This document shows positions 46,064 through 57,936 of a DNA stretch of 64,000 nt, piece after piece (the first letter of the stretch is position 1; each line of letters opens with the position of its first letter). The stretch is taken from assembly GCA_963681505.1 (NCBI GenBank), contig OY811974.1:5159552-5223551 (forward strand). The letters run 5' to 3'. This DNA comes from Eunapius fragilis (taxonomy: Eukaryota > Porifera > Demospongiae > Spongillida > Spongillidae). The notes beneath the pieces were generated by a model. That model was given only the letters and a program-made list of their open reading frames with translations, was not told the origin of the DNA and ran no database searches. Position numbers and translations under genes: made by a program.

Positions 46064-47064
46064 CTTTACATGCACACTGTAGGAGTGTATTGCAAGGGTT
46101 GCCAGGGGTTGAGGTGGCTAACCATTTGCCAGGGCAGATTAATGTCTACTGCTGTTCAAGCATAACAGGGTCAACTTAACCACTACTTAACTTCACAGTT
46201 GTCACAACACCTGACTCCAGTAAATTTCCAGTGATTTAAGGCAATGGATGCAGTGTATTTTATCCCTGTCCTGTGCAACCATTTGCAATTGCCTATCTAC
46301 TACGTACATGTGTATTTATTATAGTGAGCATATGGCATCTCTTGGATGAAGAATCTAAGTGAAAGAAACAGTCTATTAATAGTACAGGTTATGTGCATGA
46401 CATTTGGATTTTTACATCAGTGGGAGCATTATTTCAACTTCGCTATTTGATGCAGACATACATGTACACCGGAGCCATGCTTGCTCCTATGAATACTGTG
46501 TGATAATGTTGTAGGTTATAAGCATGATTTAAATCTTCCCCACATCAAACCACTGCCATAGATTGCCTCCATTACTGATACACAATAATGTGAATAGCTA
46601 AGTTTTGCTCCAACCTGTGTATGTGTTCATCATAAGGGCAATATTTACAGCATCATAGTTCTATCAGGGTTTGATAAGAATGGTTATCAAGCCTCAATGA
46701 GTTTTTAGGAATGAAGGATTAGATGTGATTATTCTGATTGCACAAAAAGTTGTTTCCATGCACCATCCTTCACACATAAATTATCTTATTTCCTTTCAAG
46801 GAAAAATTATACATTATGCTCATGTGTGGTGATCTCCATGCCGTTAAGGAGGGGATATAAATTATGGGTGTCAGAATACATAATGGCCATTTTATTGTGG
46901 CTATATGGTACTGAAATATTGGGCATAACACAATACTGTCCTTAGAAATTATCGTGTTTCAGATTCAATTTCAATAACTAATTTATTATAACAGTACTCT
47001 TTCAGCAGTGGCAATTGCAATACATGTACATAATGAGAATTCTTTAACACAACACTTATTATTA
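46064..47064. other. Unassigned AT-rich DNA
   Basis: About 1 kb with no gene, repeat or element end recognised. Confidence 0.35.
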
Positions 47065-48531
47065 ACAAGTAAATAAAAACATTCTCTCTGAGAAAGTTGG
47101 TGGGATATAGGTTTTTCAGGCAAATAGTATACTGGTGTAAAAAGCAAGGAAACAAGTTTCATCAGAAGGGAAAATGTAATAGTCCTATATTTAGCACACT
47201 TCGACTAAGGCATATGCTGTTTCTGTGCTAAATATAGGACTATTACATTTTCCCTTCTGATGAAACTTGTTTCCTTGCTTTTTACACCAGTATACTATTT
47301 GCCTGAAAAACCTATATCCCACCAACTTTCTCAGAGAGAATGTTTTTATTTACTTGTTTCCTTAATTTTTTTAACACCCAAATCACTGTTGCATCGCAGG
47401 TTTCCCCCCTTTCATTTAACCGATTTAATTCAATCCAGACGTATTGTGAAAATTTTCTAGGTACCTTTGCTTAATTAGAATTGGTAAGACCGTATATAGG
47501 CTTTTAGGCGTTTTTGTATCAAAGCGAGTCCTCCAGCAAATTCTAAAGCTATTGGTGCAATTTTCATTGCTTAAAAGTGTTCCTGTCCCGAGTTATGAGT
47601 TCCCAAGAAGAAAAGAAGAAGAAGAAGAAGAAGAAGAAGAAGAAGAAGAAGAAGAAGAAGAAGAAGAAGAGGAGGAGGAGGAGGAGGAGGAGGAGGAGGA
47701 GGAGGAGGAGGAGGAGGAGGAGGAGGAGGAGGAGGAGGAGGAGGAGGAGGAGGAGGAGGAGGAGGAGGAGGAGGAGGAGGAGGAGGAGGAGGAGGAGGAG
47801 GAGGAGGAGGAGGAGGAGGAGGAGGAGGAGGAGGAGGAGGAGGAGGAGGAGGAGGAGGAGGAGGAGGAGGAGGAGGAGGAGGAGGAGGAGGAGGAGGAGG
47901 AGGAGGAGGAGGAGGAGGAGGAGGAGGAGGAGGAGGAGGAGGAGGAGGAGGAGGAGGAGGAGGAGGAGGAGGAGGAGGAGGAGGAGGAGGAGGAGGAGGA
48001 GGAGGAGGAGGAGGAGGAGGAGGAGGAGGAGGAGGAGGAGGAGGAGGAGGAGGAGGAGGAGGAGGAGGAGGAGGAGGAGGAGGAGGAGGAGGAGGAGGAG
48101 GAGGAGGAGGAGGAGAAGGAGAAGGAGAAGGAGAAGGAGAAGGAGAAGGAGAAGGAGAAGGAGAAGAAGAAGAAGAAGAAGAAGAAGAAGAAGAAGAAGA
48201 AGAAGAAGAAGAAGAAGAAGAAGAAGAAGAAGAAGAAGAAGAAGAAGAAGAAGAAGAAGAAGAAGAAGAAGAAGAAGAAGAAGAAGAAGCAGACGACCCG
48301 CCCATTATTTTTGGAAGGGGAACGAGGACGGCAGTATTTTTCGTTCTCGACAACCACGCGGTTCTACGACGTGAAACAAAAACGAAACTATTCAGTTTTG
48401 ACTTCTAGATCGATTGCCGCAACAAGTTAGACGATCCGATCGTCGGGAGCGAAGCTACGGTAGGGTAGCGGGATTTTAATTAATTCATAGTCGGGGTCAA
48501 AACCTATATGGAAGTCTCAAGCGAGACTTCC
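47065..48531 (+). mobile_element. Fold-back element FB-A copy 3, with expanded purine tract
   Basis: Perfect 134-bp arms at 47065-47198 and 47224-47357 around a 25-nt loop, a tail nearly identical to copy 1, a 683-bp purine tract, then the conserved GACGACCCGCCC block and the hairpin GGAAGTCTC-AAGC-GAGACTTCC at 48510-48531. The tract expansion, plus a one-base change before it, puts the downstream short frame out of phase with its ATG. Confidence 0.9.
47607..48289 (+). repeat. 683-bp pure purine trinucleotide tract (GAA/GGA/GGAGAA)
   Basis: Composed of (GAA)n to about 47670, then roughly 148 GGA/GAG units to about 48113, then about eight GGAGAA units, then about 43 GAA units. FB-A copies 1 and 2 have only 28-30 bp here, so this is a locus-specific expansion. 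All frames are open homopolymer peptides with no coding meaning. Such tracts can form triplex (H-) DNA. Confidence 0.95.
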
Positions 48532-48639
48532 GATACCGTTGGCATAAAGGCACATTGATTTCAGTGCATCTTCCATTTATGGCTACATGTATGTTCTGAA
48601 CCCTTTCAACCTACAATTACCTTAGTATTAGCCTTGTAC

Positions 48640-49190
48640 CACACTGTGTAGCAAGCTTGTTTCTCAATTTCTTCGCTGCATTGACGAGCACCATGTCCCC
48701 AACCTTGACAGTCGTATTTAACCACAACGTAACTTATTGTAACCAGCTACTCTTTCATGGCCTTTGTTCAGTCAGCAGCGACTGGGTGTCAAATCAATAC
48801 AAGGCCACTTGTTGCAGCACTGGTCACTGTTTTCATCTGACATCAGTAGGAGTTCACACTCAGCATGGCAAATGGTAGAATGTACTATGTCCAGATATGC
48901 AACACACTCTGTGCCTGTAGGTAATGCATATGGATCAACACAATACATATTTCAATTGTAACAAAATTCCACAGTACATCGAGGATTCATTATCTTTCCG
49001 TCCTTTGACAAAATGTAACCCATGAATGTTCGCATTACCACATCACCATTACCGCAACATAAATGACAGCTGTGTACTTGGTCCAGAAGTGTCTTGACAT
49101 CGGCAAGAGATGTAAGGTACTGGGGGACTTGGCTGAAAGTATCCACTAATGGCATCAGTTTCATGCCATCCACCTACAGAAGAATTAGAG
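48640..49190 (-). pseudogene. Possible degenerate coding exons, Cys-rich, minus strand
   Basis: After a minus-strand acceptor (TTCTTCTGTAG, exon from about 49173) the frame reads DGMKLMPLVDTFSQVPQYLT, then HSCHLCCGNGD, to a stop at 48952. Beyond the stop, another frame gives TGTECVAYLDIVHSTICHAE and CELLLMSDENSDQCC. The pattern resembles transposon-associated proteins of unknown function, but I cannot name the family. Stops and frame changes make it non-functional if real. Confidence 0.3.
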
Positions 49191-49916
49191 ATATTCAACC
49201 TGCAGTGTTATGACTTGTGCACAATATACCTGAATGTGCCAGTGCATGGAGTCATCAATGAGACAAGTTCAAAATAGCATCAGAATCGTTTACCACCTTG
49301 GCAAATCCCAAATCTCCGACTTCGTACCATCCTATAGGGACAGGTACCCCTTTTTTTTAAAGCATACCTAAATAACGTACCTGAAGGAAGAAGTGTCTGG
49401 ACAACTTGACTCAGTGGTTGCTGTAGATGGGGTCAAATGGCTTTCATTCAGATCTAAACGCCAATGGAGACAGTCAGGGTGGTGCATTGGCGAGTTTTCC
49501 TTTCACACTTGTGCTAAACATTTCCTAAATAAAATAATAAAATCATTTATTGCTCACGTATCAGGGGCTGTAAGTTAGCAATCAATAAGTATAGAAAACT
49601 TCCAGTCCTTCCATGCACCCCATACACTTTCCTTAAAACTACTTTTGAGGCCAATTCCATGAACCGTAAAGGTACAATGATTGCCAAAAGGCGGGAGGTG
49701 TTTAGACGTAGTTTTGCATTTGAAGCTATTTATCTTTATGACTATAAAACTGGTTGTCAACACTACACATCCCTTCGTTCACAGTCCTTGCTTTGACGCT
49801 AGCTTTCGTTGCCTGACCATGCTGCCTGTTGCCACACTGATTGATGAAAAAATTGCACTTCGCTTTCGCAACACTGATTGCACACTTTTGTATCAGTATA
49901 GCCCTAAGTTTAAGAG
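49191..49916. other. Unassigned sequence
   Basis: No convincing gene; left flank of FB-B copy 2. Confidence 0.35.
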
Positions 49917-51968
49917 ACAAGTGATAAAAACATTCTCTATGCGAGAAGGTTGGTGGTATATAGGAATCAAAGGCGGTGGTGGTGTAAAAAGCAAGGGAAC
50001 AAGGATTGTGATTGAAAAGGAAAAATGAAATAGACCTATATTAGCACACACAGTTAAACATGACGACATGCTGCTAATATAGGTCTATTTCATTTTTCCT
50101 TTTCAATCACAATCCTTGTTCCCTTGCTTTTTACACCACCACCGCCTTTGATTCCTATATACCACCAACCTTCTCGCATAGAGAATGTTTTTATCACTTG
50201 TTTCCTACATTTTTTGGTAGATTTAGTATTGTATTTAGTTCTTGAAAAGTAACCATGTAGCAAGAATGTCAAATGACAGTTTTATTTTAGAATCTCGTGG
50301 CCATGCAATTTTTTGAGGTGTGGGTGTACCATTAAAACACACAGTATTACTATTTAAACAGTAAGTACAAGTATTTCATTTATAACCCAGGAGCATGTCA
50401 TCTCGTATAGGATATACTGCTGTATATTCTGGACCAGGATATACTTCTGTATATCCAGGATATATAGCAGGTAGAGCAGGTGGAGCTAATCCTGCAGCTG
50501 GACATGGAACCACTCCTGGACCTGGACCTGAAACAGGTGATTTAAACAACCATTAGTTAAAACAAATCCTCCACTGGCAAGTGAAGCCATATAATACATC
50601 AGACAAAGATTACATGTACCCACTGATCTCATGCTATTATCAGATAAACCACAATACGTTGTCATCAGCAACTTTGATACTATTAGATATAAATTATGCA
50701 CCACAATACACATTAACATTATTACGAAATTGTTGTCAGCGAACAGCGTGCACATATTTCAAACAACAGCACGGAGAGAGATGCAATATCTTCCGCTGTA
50801 ACTGTTGCATAAAATATTTTAGCGATACACTTTTCATGCTATAATTTATGTCCAGATCCAACATTCATGGTGTAACGCACCTTCGGGGTGGTCGCTTTGA
50901 TGGTCCTTTCAGTAGCGCGCTTGACACCTTGTCGTGTCTTGTATTGCACTCGTTTGGCATATCTGTAGGTGTACGAGTGGCTAGTTGTTGCCGGGTTTTT
51001 TTCCTGTAAGGGCGGTGGTGTGGGGGAGACACATTCTAATTGGAGCCTCTTGCTTCACATTATCTGCTGTAGACTGTATACCGTAGTATCTGATCGCGTA
51101 TGTAGTTCCACCGACAGAATTCGAAAGTTATGCTATATAAGAAGCTATAGTATAGAAATCAATTCGGTCAAAACAATTATATGCGATAGTGTCGGGTACT
51201 TACGTGTATGGTAGTTTTGGCTTTCATTTCAAGCTGCGTAACGAATGATAAGAGTTGAGAGTAACGCACAGGCGTCATGCAGAAAATGATACCTTGAATA
51301 TTCGTCAGGAGCCTTCCTATAACGTTATCGCTGCTCCATTCCGTTTCTCAACCATTTGGCATTATGGTTGGACATTTATACATGGAGCCGTAGGGACCCG
51401 AAAAGGCTCTTGGATTCAGTGCGTATACCTCTTCCACAGCGTGCGGGAATATTAAGAATTTGAATCACGCCCACGACACGTGGCTATTATTGCATTTAAA
51501 AATAGCTAGCTGATGTAATTGGGTATTTTTAACCGAATACCAAATGAGGTACTATTCGCTTTAGTTAATTGCCCGAACAGTTAGGCGTCTGACAGACCCC
51601 CGAAGATAACCTGTGGACGCATCCTGAAGCGATTGGTACACTTGGCGTGCTTTACAAACGTTCCTGTCGTGAGTTATACTCTCCGGAAGGAAGAAAAAGA
51701 AGAAGAAGAATAAGAAGAAGCCGACGGAGGAGAAATTTTAGGTGGGACTGGGTACGGACGATGGGGACGAGTATTTTTGTTCTCTAAAAGTACACCGTCT
51801 TGTGACACAAATACAACGCAGAACAGTTGTCCTTTTTTATATCGCTCGAATGCCACTAAGAGCGAAGTGACCCGATTCTTAAATGTCCCGCTAGACGTGA
51901 GTGACGTTTTTTTATTGACATTCATGATACTGTTGGATTCCTATATGGAACCTACTCGCGTAGGTTCC
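49917..51968 (+). mobile_element. Fold-back element FB-B copy 2 (long form)
   Basis: Perfect 130-bp arms at 49917-50046 and 50072-50201, loop 50047-50071, a long body partly homologous to FB-B copy 1 (shared GAAGCCATATAATAC and GCTTTACAAACGTTCCTGTC blocks), the GAA run, GGAGAAATTTTAGGTGGGAC, and the terminal hairpin GGAACCTAC-TCGC-GTAGGTTCC at 51947-51968. It is about 650 bp longer than copy 1; a Gly/Pro-like repeat (GGATATACTGCTGTATATTC) at 50405-50540 is part of the extra sequence. The former short frame has a TAA in the GAA run. Confidence 0.85.
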
Positions 51969-53539
51969 GATAGTTGAAAAGAACCAACCATGAGGTTAGG
52001 AAACCATCTAAAAAATCATTATCTGATTTTCTTACCTTATGATCCCTCTGCTTTGAATTTTTTCTTTACTGCCTCTCAAAAGATAGCCCATGAAACGATA
52101 ACACACGCATCTTAATGATAGTGGGTATTGTGTTTCCAATCCCGTTCCTATTATTAATCTATATGATGCAGGTGATCTGACTCAACACCTCTAGTGTTAA
52201 CTGATCATATGATGGACACTTAGTCTAGAATGATTCTTGTGACCCTTTTATTGTACATATCATTTATTTCAGTTGGTGATGTAGATACATTTATAGTTTA
52301 AGGTATTATAATTATCACCTTTTCTTGAGTCATGTATCCATCATCACAAATAGATGCAATAATAAAATAATTTCACACATTGCTTACTTCAGAATGAGCT
52401 GCATACATGATGAACTGTCTGAAGTAAATAACATAATGGATGAAGTGAATGAGAAAGAGTGAATGAACAGAGTATAGTGCTAGAAGAAAAGTTTGATGGA
52501 CCTTCACCTGATCTCATGTCTGGGATGGAAGCAGTGATGCAAATAATCAAACTGTTGGGGAAAGGCTCATTGACCTCTGAACCTGCGATTAAGCAAATGG
52601 CTTCTTCTAAGCTCACCTATGAATGCAAAATAATACAACCTTATATGGTAGGGAATACCTGCATGACCTTCCATTAAAATTACTATAACTCAGGATTGAG
52701 TTTAATAAACTGCTTCATTTGTTACAGTTGTTAACCCAATACTGACAATCTAATTTACTACATTTACTTGACTTGTATTGTATATCTGCAGGCAACGCCC
52801 TCCCCCGCAGTCTCGTACACAGACCCATATTTTTACAGTACGGATGGATTACATCACTGCTATGTAAAAAATGGGTCTGGTAATGTCCAGTACTCAAATC
52901 TGTCCAGCAATTATATAATACGTCATATGGCACAGCATGAATGTAATTTACGTACGCACGTAAACTATTTAACCATTAAAGGTAACCATTCATATACGTT
53001 ACGTCATGTTATTTGGCACCGATGAGCGTTCTTCAAGTAACCAGTTAGCTAGTGATAAAACATTCCCCGAGTATAGTGCTACAGCTTTTGATATAACAGG
53101 CGCGTAGCAAACATCAATTACCATCGAGCATGCCGTTCGAAGATTGGACAGTCATTAAACCACAAAACTGTCTTCAACAAACCCTGTTTTGCACTGTGGT
53201 GATGTTAGTAAGCTTAGTTGGGGCTTTGTAAGGTGTATTAAACCACAGTACAGGCATTTCTCTCCAATTTGCAATTCCTTGCTAGACAGGGTTGCCCGTT
53301 CCGTTGTCATAATGAAACGGATGCAGAGAGCAACGATGGAAACTTTTATCAGCTAGCTTTGCAAACTTCGTGCAGAGGATGACGAAAAGGTAAAGAATTA
53401 ATTTCACACATGCATGCAGCTTCGTGCATGCATTTATGGCTGAAATTTTACACAAGCAGCTTCATTTATGATATGGCTGCAACGAAAGTAAAGAAAATGC
53501 ACGAGTCACGATATCCAGAACGAAATGCTCAAATTGATA
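51969..53539. other. Unassigned sequence upstream of a hAT pseudogene
   Basis: No convincing gene. Open frames near 52459-52677 and 52768-53025 have no recognised family. Confidence 0.35.
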
Positions 53540-55010
53540 GCATTAAACGAATTGAGAAGAACAAATACTAGTCTTCGTGCTGCAGAATACTTCGCCATTA
53601 TGCTAGATGAGTCCACTGACCTTGCTAGTCACGATCATATAGGATGCATACTACGTTCATTCAAATAATTTTATTTATAATACAGATGGTGGTTACTTTG
53701 AGATGGGGTGAATGATGAACTCGATGCACATGAAGAATTTATAGGTCTATACTGATTGCCATCCACTGAAGCTAGAACCATTGTATCCGTATTCCAGGAT
53801 GTATTGCTTCGCTTGAACCTATCAATGAGCAAGATTCGTGGTCATTGCTATGACTGTGCTTCGAGTATGAATAGGATAAGAACTGGCGTTGCTAAGCAAA
53901 TCCTTGATGTTCAACCCCGTGCATTGCTATGGCCACTCATTCAATTTGGCAGCAAGTGACGCTTTGCAAAAGTGTAAACTGATTAAATCTGCATTGGAAG
54001 TTACTCATGAAATAACAAAATTAGTCAAGTACTCCCCTCGCAGGGAGTTTTTATTTCGCCAAATTAAAGATGAGATAGCACTTGAATGTCCTGGTATTCA
54101 AGTGTTGTGTCCCACAAGGTGGACAGTTAGTGCAGAATCTATGAAGAGCATCATAAACAATTACTCCGTTTTTGGCTGGTCTGTGGGACCATGCTTGTAG
54201 TGTTGTCAAAGACATGCACTGATATGATTGCTCGGATCAGAAGTTTAGCTGCTCAAATGTCATTGTTTGACTTCTTTTATGGGTTAGTTTTGGGAGAGTT
54301 GCTGCTGCGACACAGTGATGATCTTAGCAGGGCTCTACAGCATAGTAGTATATCAGCAGCTGAGGGGCAAGTGATCGCTTCTATGACAGTAACCACTCTC
54401 AGAGCTGATGACAGTTTTGATCCGTTTGGGATAGGGTCAACACAATGGCACAAGAGCGGGAAAGAAACCCCCACGTTACGAGGATGGAGATGCGCCTGCG
54501 GAATTTCAGTCTATGGCAAAGGAGAGGTTTCGCCAGGTTTACTTTGAAGGTCTTGATATGTTGATTGAGACTATTGGTAGAAGGTTTGACCAGCCTGGAT
54601 ACAAGGCGTACCAGTGTCTAGAGAACATGCTAGTGAATGCAGCAAACGGCATTGAATAATTGACGATCTAAAGCGCGTGGTTGGTATCTAGGGGGCGGAC
54701 ATACTCGAAGCCAATTTAATGGTTCAATTGCAAACTTTGAAAGAGAAAATGTCCAATATTTTTGATGTGAGAAAATACCTTGCGCAATTGACTAGTGCAC
54801 AAAAAGCTCTGTTGAACGAAGTGATCAAAATCATGAAACTTGTAATGGTTATGCCTGCTACAAACTCTTCAAGTGAGCGATCCTTAATTAATTCAGCGCG
54901 ATGCGTCGAATAAAACTTACTTACGATCCACAGGAGCGCCTGAATTACGTCATGATTTTAAACGTCCACAAGGAGCTTGCGGATTCAATCTACTGACATC
55001 GCAAAGGAGT
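53540..55010 (+). pseudogene. hAT transposase pseudogene, ZMYM1-like
   Basis: Recognisable pieces in order: AAEYFAIMLDESTDLASHDH (RNase H-like catalytic start), HEEFIGLY, LPSTEARTIVSVFQDVLLRL, a damaged CYDCASSM (normally CYDGAS), the catalytic-core pieces CYGHSFNLAASDALQKCK and CPTRWTVSAESM, then FDFFYGLVLGELLLRHSDDL. After 54475 it continues in another frame (RFDQPGYKAYQ), and the C-terminal dimerisation part VMPATNSSSERSL is present to 54913, with RLNYVMILNVHKEL beyond. At least four frameshifts or stops separate these. It would have been the transposase of a hAT element; the ends are not identified. Confidence 0.85.
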
Positions 55011-55363
55011 TTGCTAGTGCAAATGAATCCAGACAACAAAAATTTGGTCACTTTAATTGATTCACCATCTTCTTATGAGTTGATTTGAATGCATTATAAA
55101 TTATAGTGTGTGAGAGTGTGGCATAAATTAATTATTCATATGGCCTGACCAATCGAATATATACTTCCGCCGCCTATGCAAACCTCGGCTCGTACATAGA
55201 TTGAAGACCTTACGGAACGGGATTGGAAACGCAATAGCATTGACACAGTTTCACGTAAATATGACGTCATGTACATTTTAAGAGTATTCATTACATGGTG
55301 CCATGGTGTGAGGTAGGAGTGTCGGCACAACCGTTGCTTCATTCAGTTACTGCCACAGATGGG
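55011..55363. other. Unassigned, right flank of hAT pseudogene
   Basis: AT-rich with no gene seen. Confidence 0.35.
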
Positions 55364-56233
55364 CCCTCCTACGGTGGCCCGGTAGGTCGCGCTCTCGAGC
55401 GATGAGCTTCGAGCGGTTTAGACGTTGTGCTCAAGACACAAAAGCTGTTAAGCTCAGAGCTATGACGCAATTAGCGTTGCTGCCGTAAGCCCAAAGCCCA
55501 GAGCTATGACGCAATTAGCGCTCCGCCCAAAGCCACAGAGCAATGACGCAATGACTCAGACCGAGTTGGCGTTTAGTCCCAAAGGCGTTTAGTCTCAGAG
55601 CTCAAGGAGAACTATGGGATGGATAGGATATATTACGTCATATACATGTTTACGGTGTCACGTGACGGAAAGTTTAGCAACATGCTTCGCAACGATTCTA
55701 AAGTGGAACGTAAGAAAAGCAGCTCATTGTTCGCGTAGAGGCTACCATCCTTATCAACTTGGCAGGCTAAACCGTCTAAACCGCTCGAAGCTCATCACTC
55801 GAGACCGCGACCTACCGGGCCACCATAGAGACCTGTCAAGTTGATAAAGATGATAGCCTCTACGCTAACAATGAGCTGCTTTTCTTACGTTCCACTTTAG
55901 AATCGTTGCGAACATGTTGCTAAACTGTCCGTCACGTGACACCGTAAACATGTATATGACGTAATACATCCTATCCATCCCATAGTTCTCCTTGAGCTCT
56001 GAGACTAAACGCCTTTGGGACTAAACGCCAACTCGGTCTGAGTCATTGCGTCATTGCTCTGTGGCTTTGGGCGGAGCGCTAATTGCGTCATAGCTCTGGG
56101 CTTTGGGCTTACGGCCGCAACGCTAATTGCGTCATAGCTCTGAGCTTAACAGCTTTTGTGTTTTGAGCACAACGTCTAAACCGCTCGAAGCTCATCGCTC
56201 GAGAGCGCGACCTACCGGGCCACCGTACCCTCC
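55364..56233. mobile_element. 858-bp near-perfect palindrome between CCCTCC duplications
   Basis: Arms 55370-55766 and 55832-56227 are inverted copies at roughly 95% identity, separated by 65 bp. CCCTCC flanks both sides (55364-55369 and 56228-56233). The terminal motif (GGTGGCCCGGTAGGTCGCG onward, about 55 bp) occurs a third time, inverted, in the central spacer (55770-55826). Thus 55370-55826 alone has the form of a MITE with 55-bp inverted ends, and the rest is an inverted second copy sharing that middle end. No coding sequence. Confidence 0.85.
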
Positions 56234-56391
56234 TGGCATCCTTCCAAATGTCTATCCCAATGGAGACAGTAAGTTCACTGCATTCATGGCACCTTTGTTG
56301 TTTTTGACAATCGTCCTCGCCGATACATGTCCTAATTAAATTGTCAGATATGCAGGGCTGTAAGTACGCTTCTATAAGTACAAAAGCTTTA

Positions 56392-56393
<2 letters not shown>

Positions 56394-56424
<31 letters not shown>
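56394..56424. repeat. Poly(C) run of 31
   Basis: Uninterrupted C (G on the other strand), a potential G-quadruplex-forming site and a likely length-error site in assemblies. Confidence 0.95.
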
Positions 56425-57027
56425 ACCTCTACGACACCTATTGGCCTTTGTTCTTCTCGTAAAACTAACTTTGAAGCCACGTCCATCCACCATGGTGATA
56501 CAACAATTTGACTGGCGCGGAAGGTATTGTAGTCATATTTTTGTGTTTGAAGCTATGTATCTTTACAACGATAGGACTTGTTCTCTTCAAACTAGCACTA
56601 CGACACGCTTCACTCATTGAGCGTTCTGATAAGGCATGCTTCGTCGCTTGTATACCCTGCCTGTTGCCACGGCGATTCGCCCCAAAATCTCACTTCGCTT
56701 TGGCAACGCTTGATCGACTAGTTTTGTGATCACACGCATTCTACACCTTTAGATATATTTTTTGTGAACTAACCAAAAGAGCTAGTAACCATCTCAGGAC
56801 TTTAGGGAATCGTGATCTGTCTATTTTACCTTATGATGTCTTCGTCTTGCCCGATTCTACAGTTTCACACCAAGAAAGCCCGCGCGAACTTAATTAGATT
56901 CATGCGAAACGATGATAGAACACGCGACTCTTGGCGTTAGATATTGCGTTTCCGATCCCGTACCGTAAAATATTCAATCTATGGCTCGTATAACTAGTTA
57001 TAACGTTCAACCACCCGAAATCACTGG
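56425..57027. other. Unassigned sequence
   Basis: No gene recognised; left flank of the hAT terminus at 57028. Confidence 0.35.
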
Positions 57028-57822
57028 CAGTGGTGTAGCTACGGTAGGGCCTGTAAGGGCCTGGCTCTACCAACCGAGTACGTGCTTAACAATTATACTC
57101 ACCCACCGAAGTAATAAGTAAACTCGCCAATGCGCGCTCGATCGAGACCACTCAGGCCGGCTGTGTGCGCCGCGTGCGTGCATGCTATTCAGTAGTCGTT
57201 AATTTAAAACATTAATAGTACCGATCACGTTGGAAAGATGGCTACTGTACGCCAGACTCAACGTACTTTGTTTGAGTGTGCGGATGTTCAGATTTCCACA
57301 AATTAACAGGTGTGCGTTTGCACCCCGAAACAAAGATGAAATCATTACAGCAGTCGGAGCAGTGCTGGTTGGATATGATGGACTCAGAATATGTGTGTTT
57401 GGAAAGTGAAACATCACGCTGCTCTGTTATAAGTACGAATCCTCAGTCTGACCCTACAACCCCAATAATAAACAGCTCCCTATCTAGTACCCCATGAGTC
57501 CAATTAGGTTGCTCTAATGTACCAGATGATATTACATCAACTACAGCATTACCTCCGGTACATCCTGTCAACATCACATTCCCAGTTACTGTATTCTGGA
57601 AAATCTAGGTCGTTTAATCCTGCATGATACAGTATTTATCCATGGTTAGAATATTCCATGCATTGTTACTGTTACAGTTGTCGTATGGTTGGTACTGGAC
57701 CTGGATCCAAAGGTGACAAAAACCTTCACACTAGTGGGATTTAAGGACTGGAAGCATGCTATGGTGTGCTGTCAAAACATGATGCCAACTGTGTTCACAG
57801 AAAATCAGTTATCTCTTGGAAT
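57028..57822 (+). mobile_element. 5' part of a hAT element (split by Gypsy-3)
   Basis: Starts with CAGTGGTGTAGCTACGGTAG, a hAT-type tip. Downstream the plus strand has decayed coding pieces: MATVRQTQRTLFECADVQIS near 57239, GPGSKGDKNLHTSG near 57700 and HRKSVISWN at the break. These correspond in order to the N-terminal and zinc-finger (TTF-type) part of ZMYM1-like hAT transposases. The following residues continue at 63404 on the other side of Gypsy-3. Confidence 0.6.
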
Positions 57823-57936
57823 TGTAATATGATCACATTTGAGCAGTACAGTCGAATTACATAGCAATGTCTCACTTTAAATAGTTCCATCATACAGTAT
57901 AATTGGCTAGTTAGCAACTACAGTTAAATCATTACA
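57823..57936 (-). repeat. 3' LTR of Gypsy-3
   Basis: A 114-bp TGTAAT..ATTACA repeat matching 62877-62995 with about nine substitutions and one 5-bp indel, implying an old insertion. Followed inward by TTACTCCCCCTTTT, a polypurine tract on the minus strand. Confidence 0.9.

Noticed and set aside
47552-48430. Very long poly-Glu/Lys, poly-Arg, poly-Ser and poly-Pro frames on both strands
   Set aside because: They are translations of one purine trinucleotide tract; every frame is open by composition.
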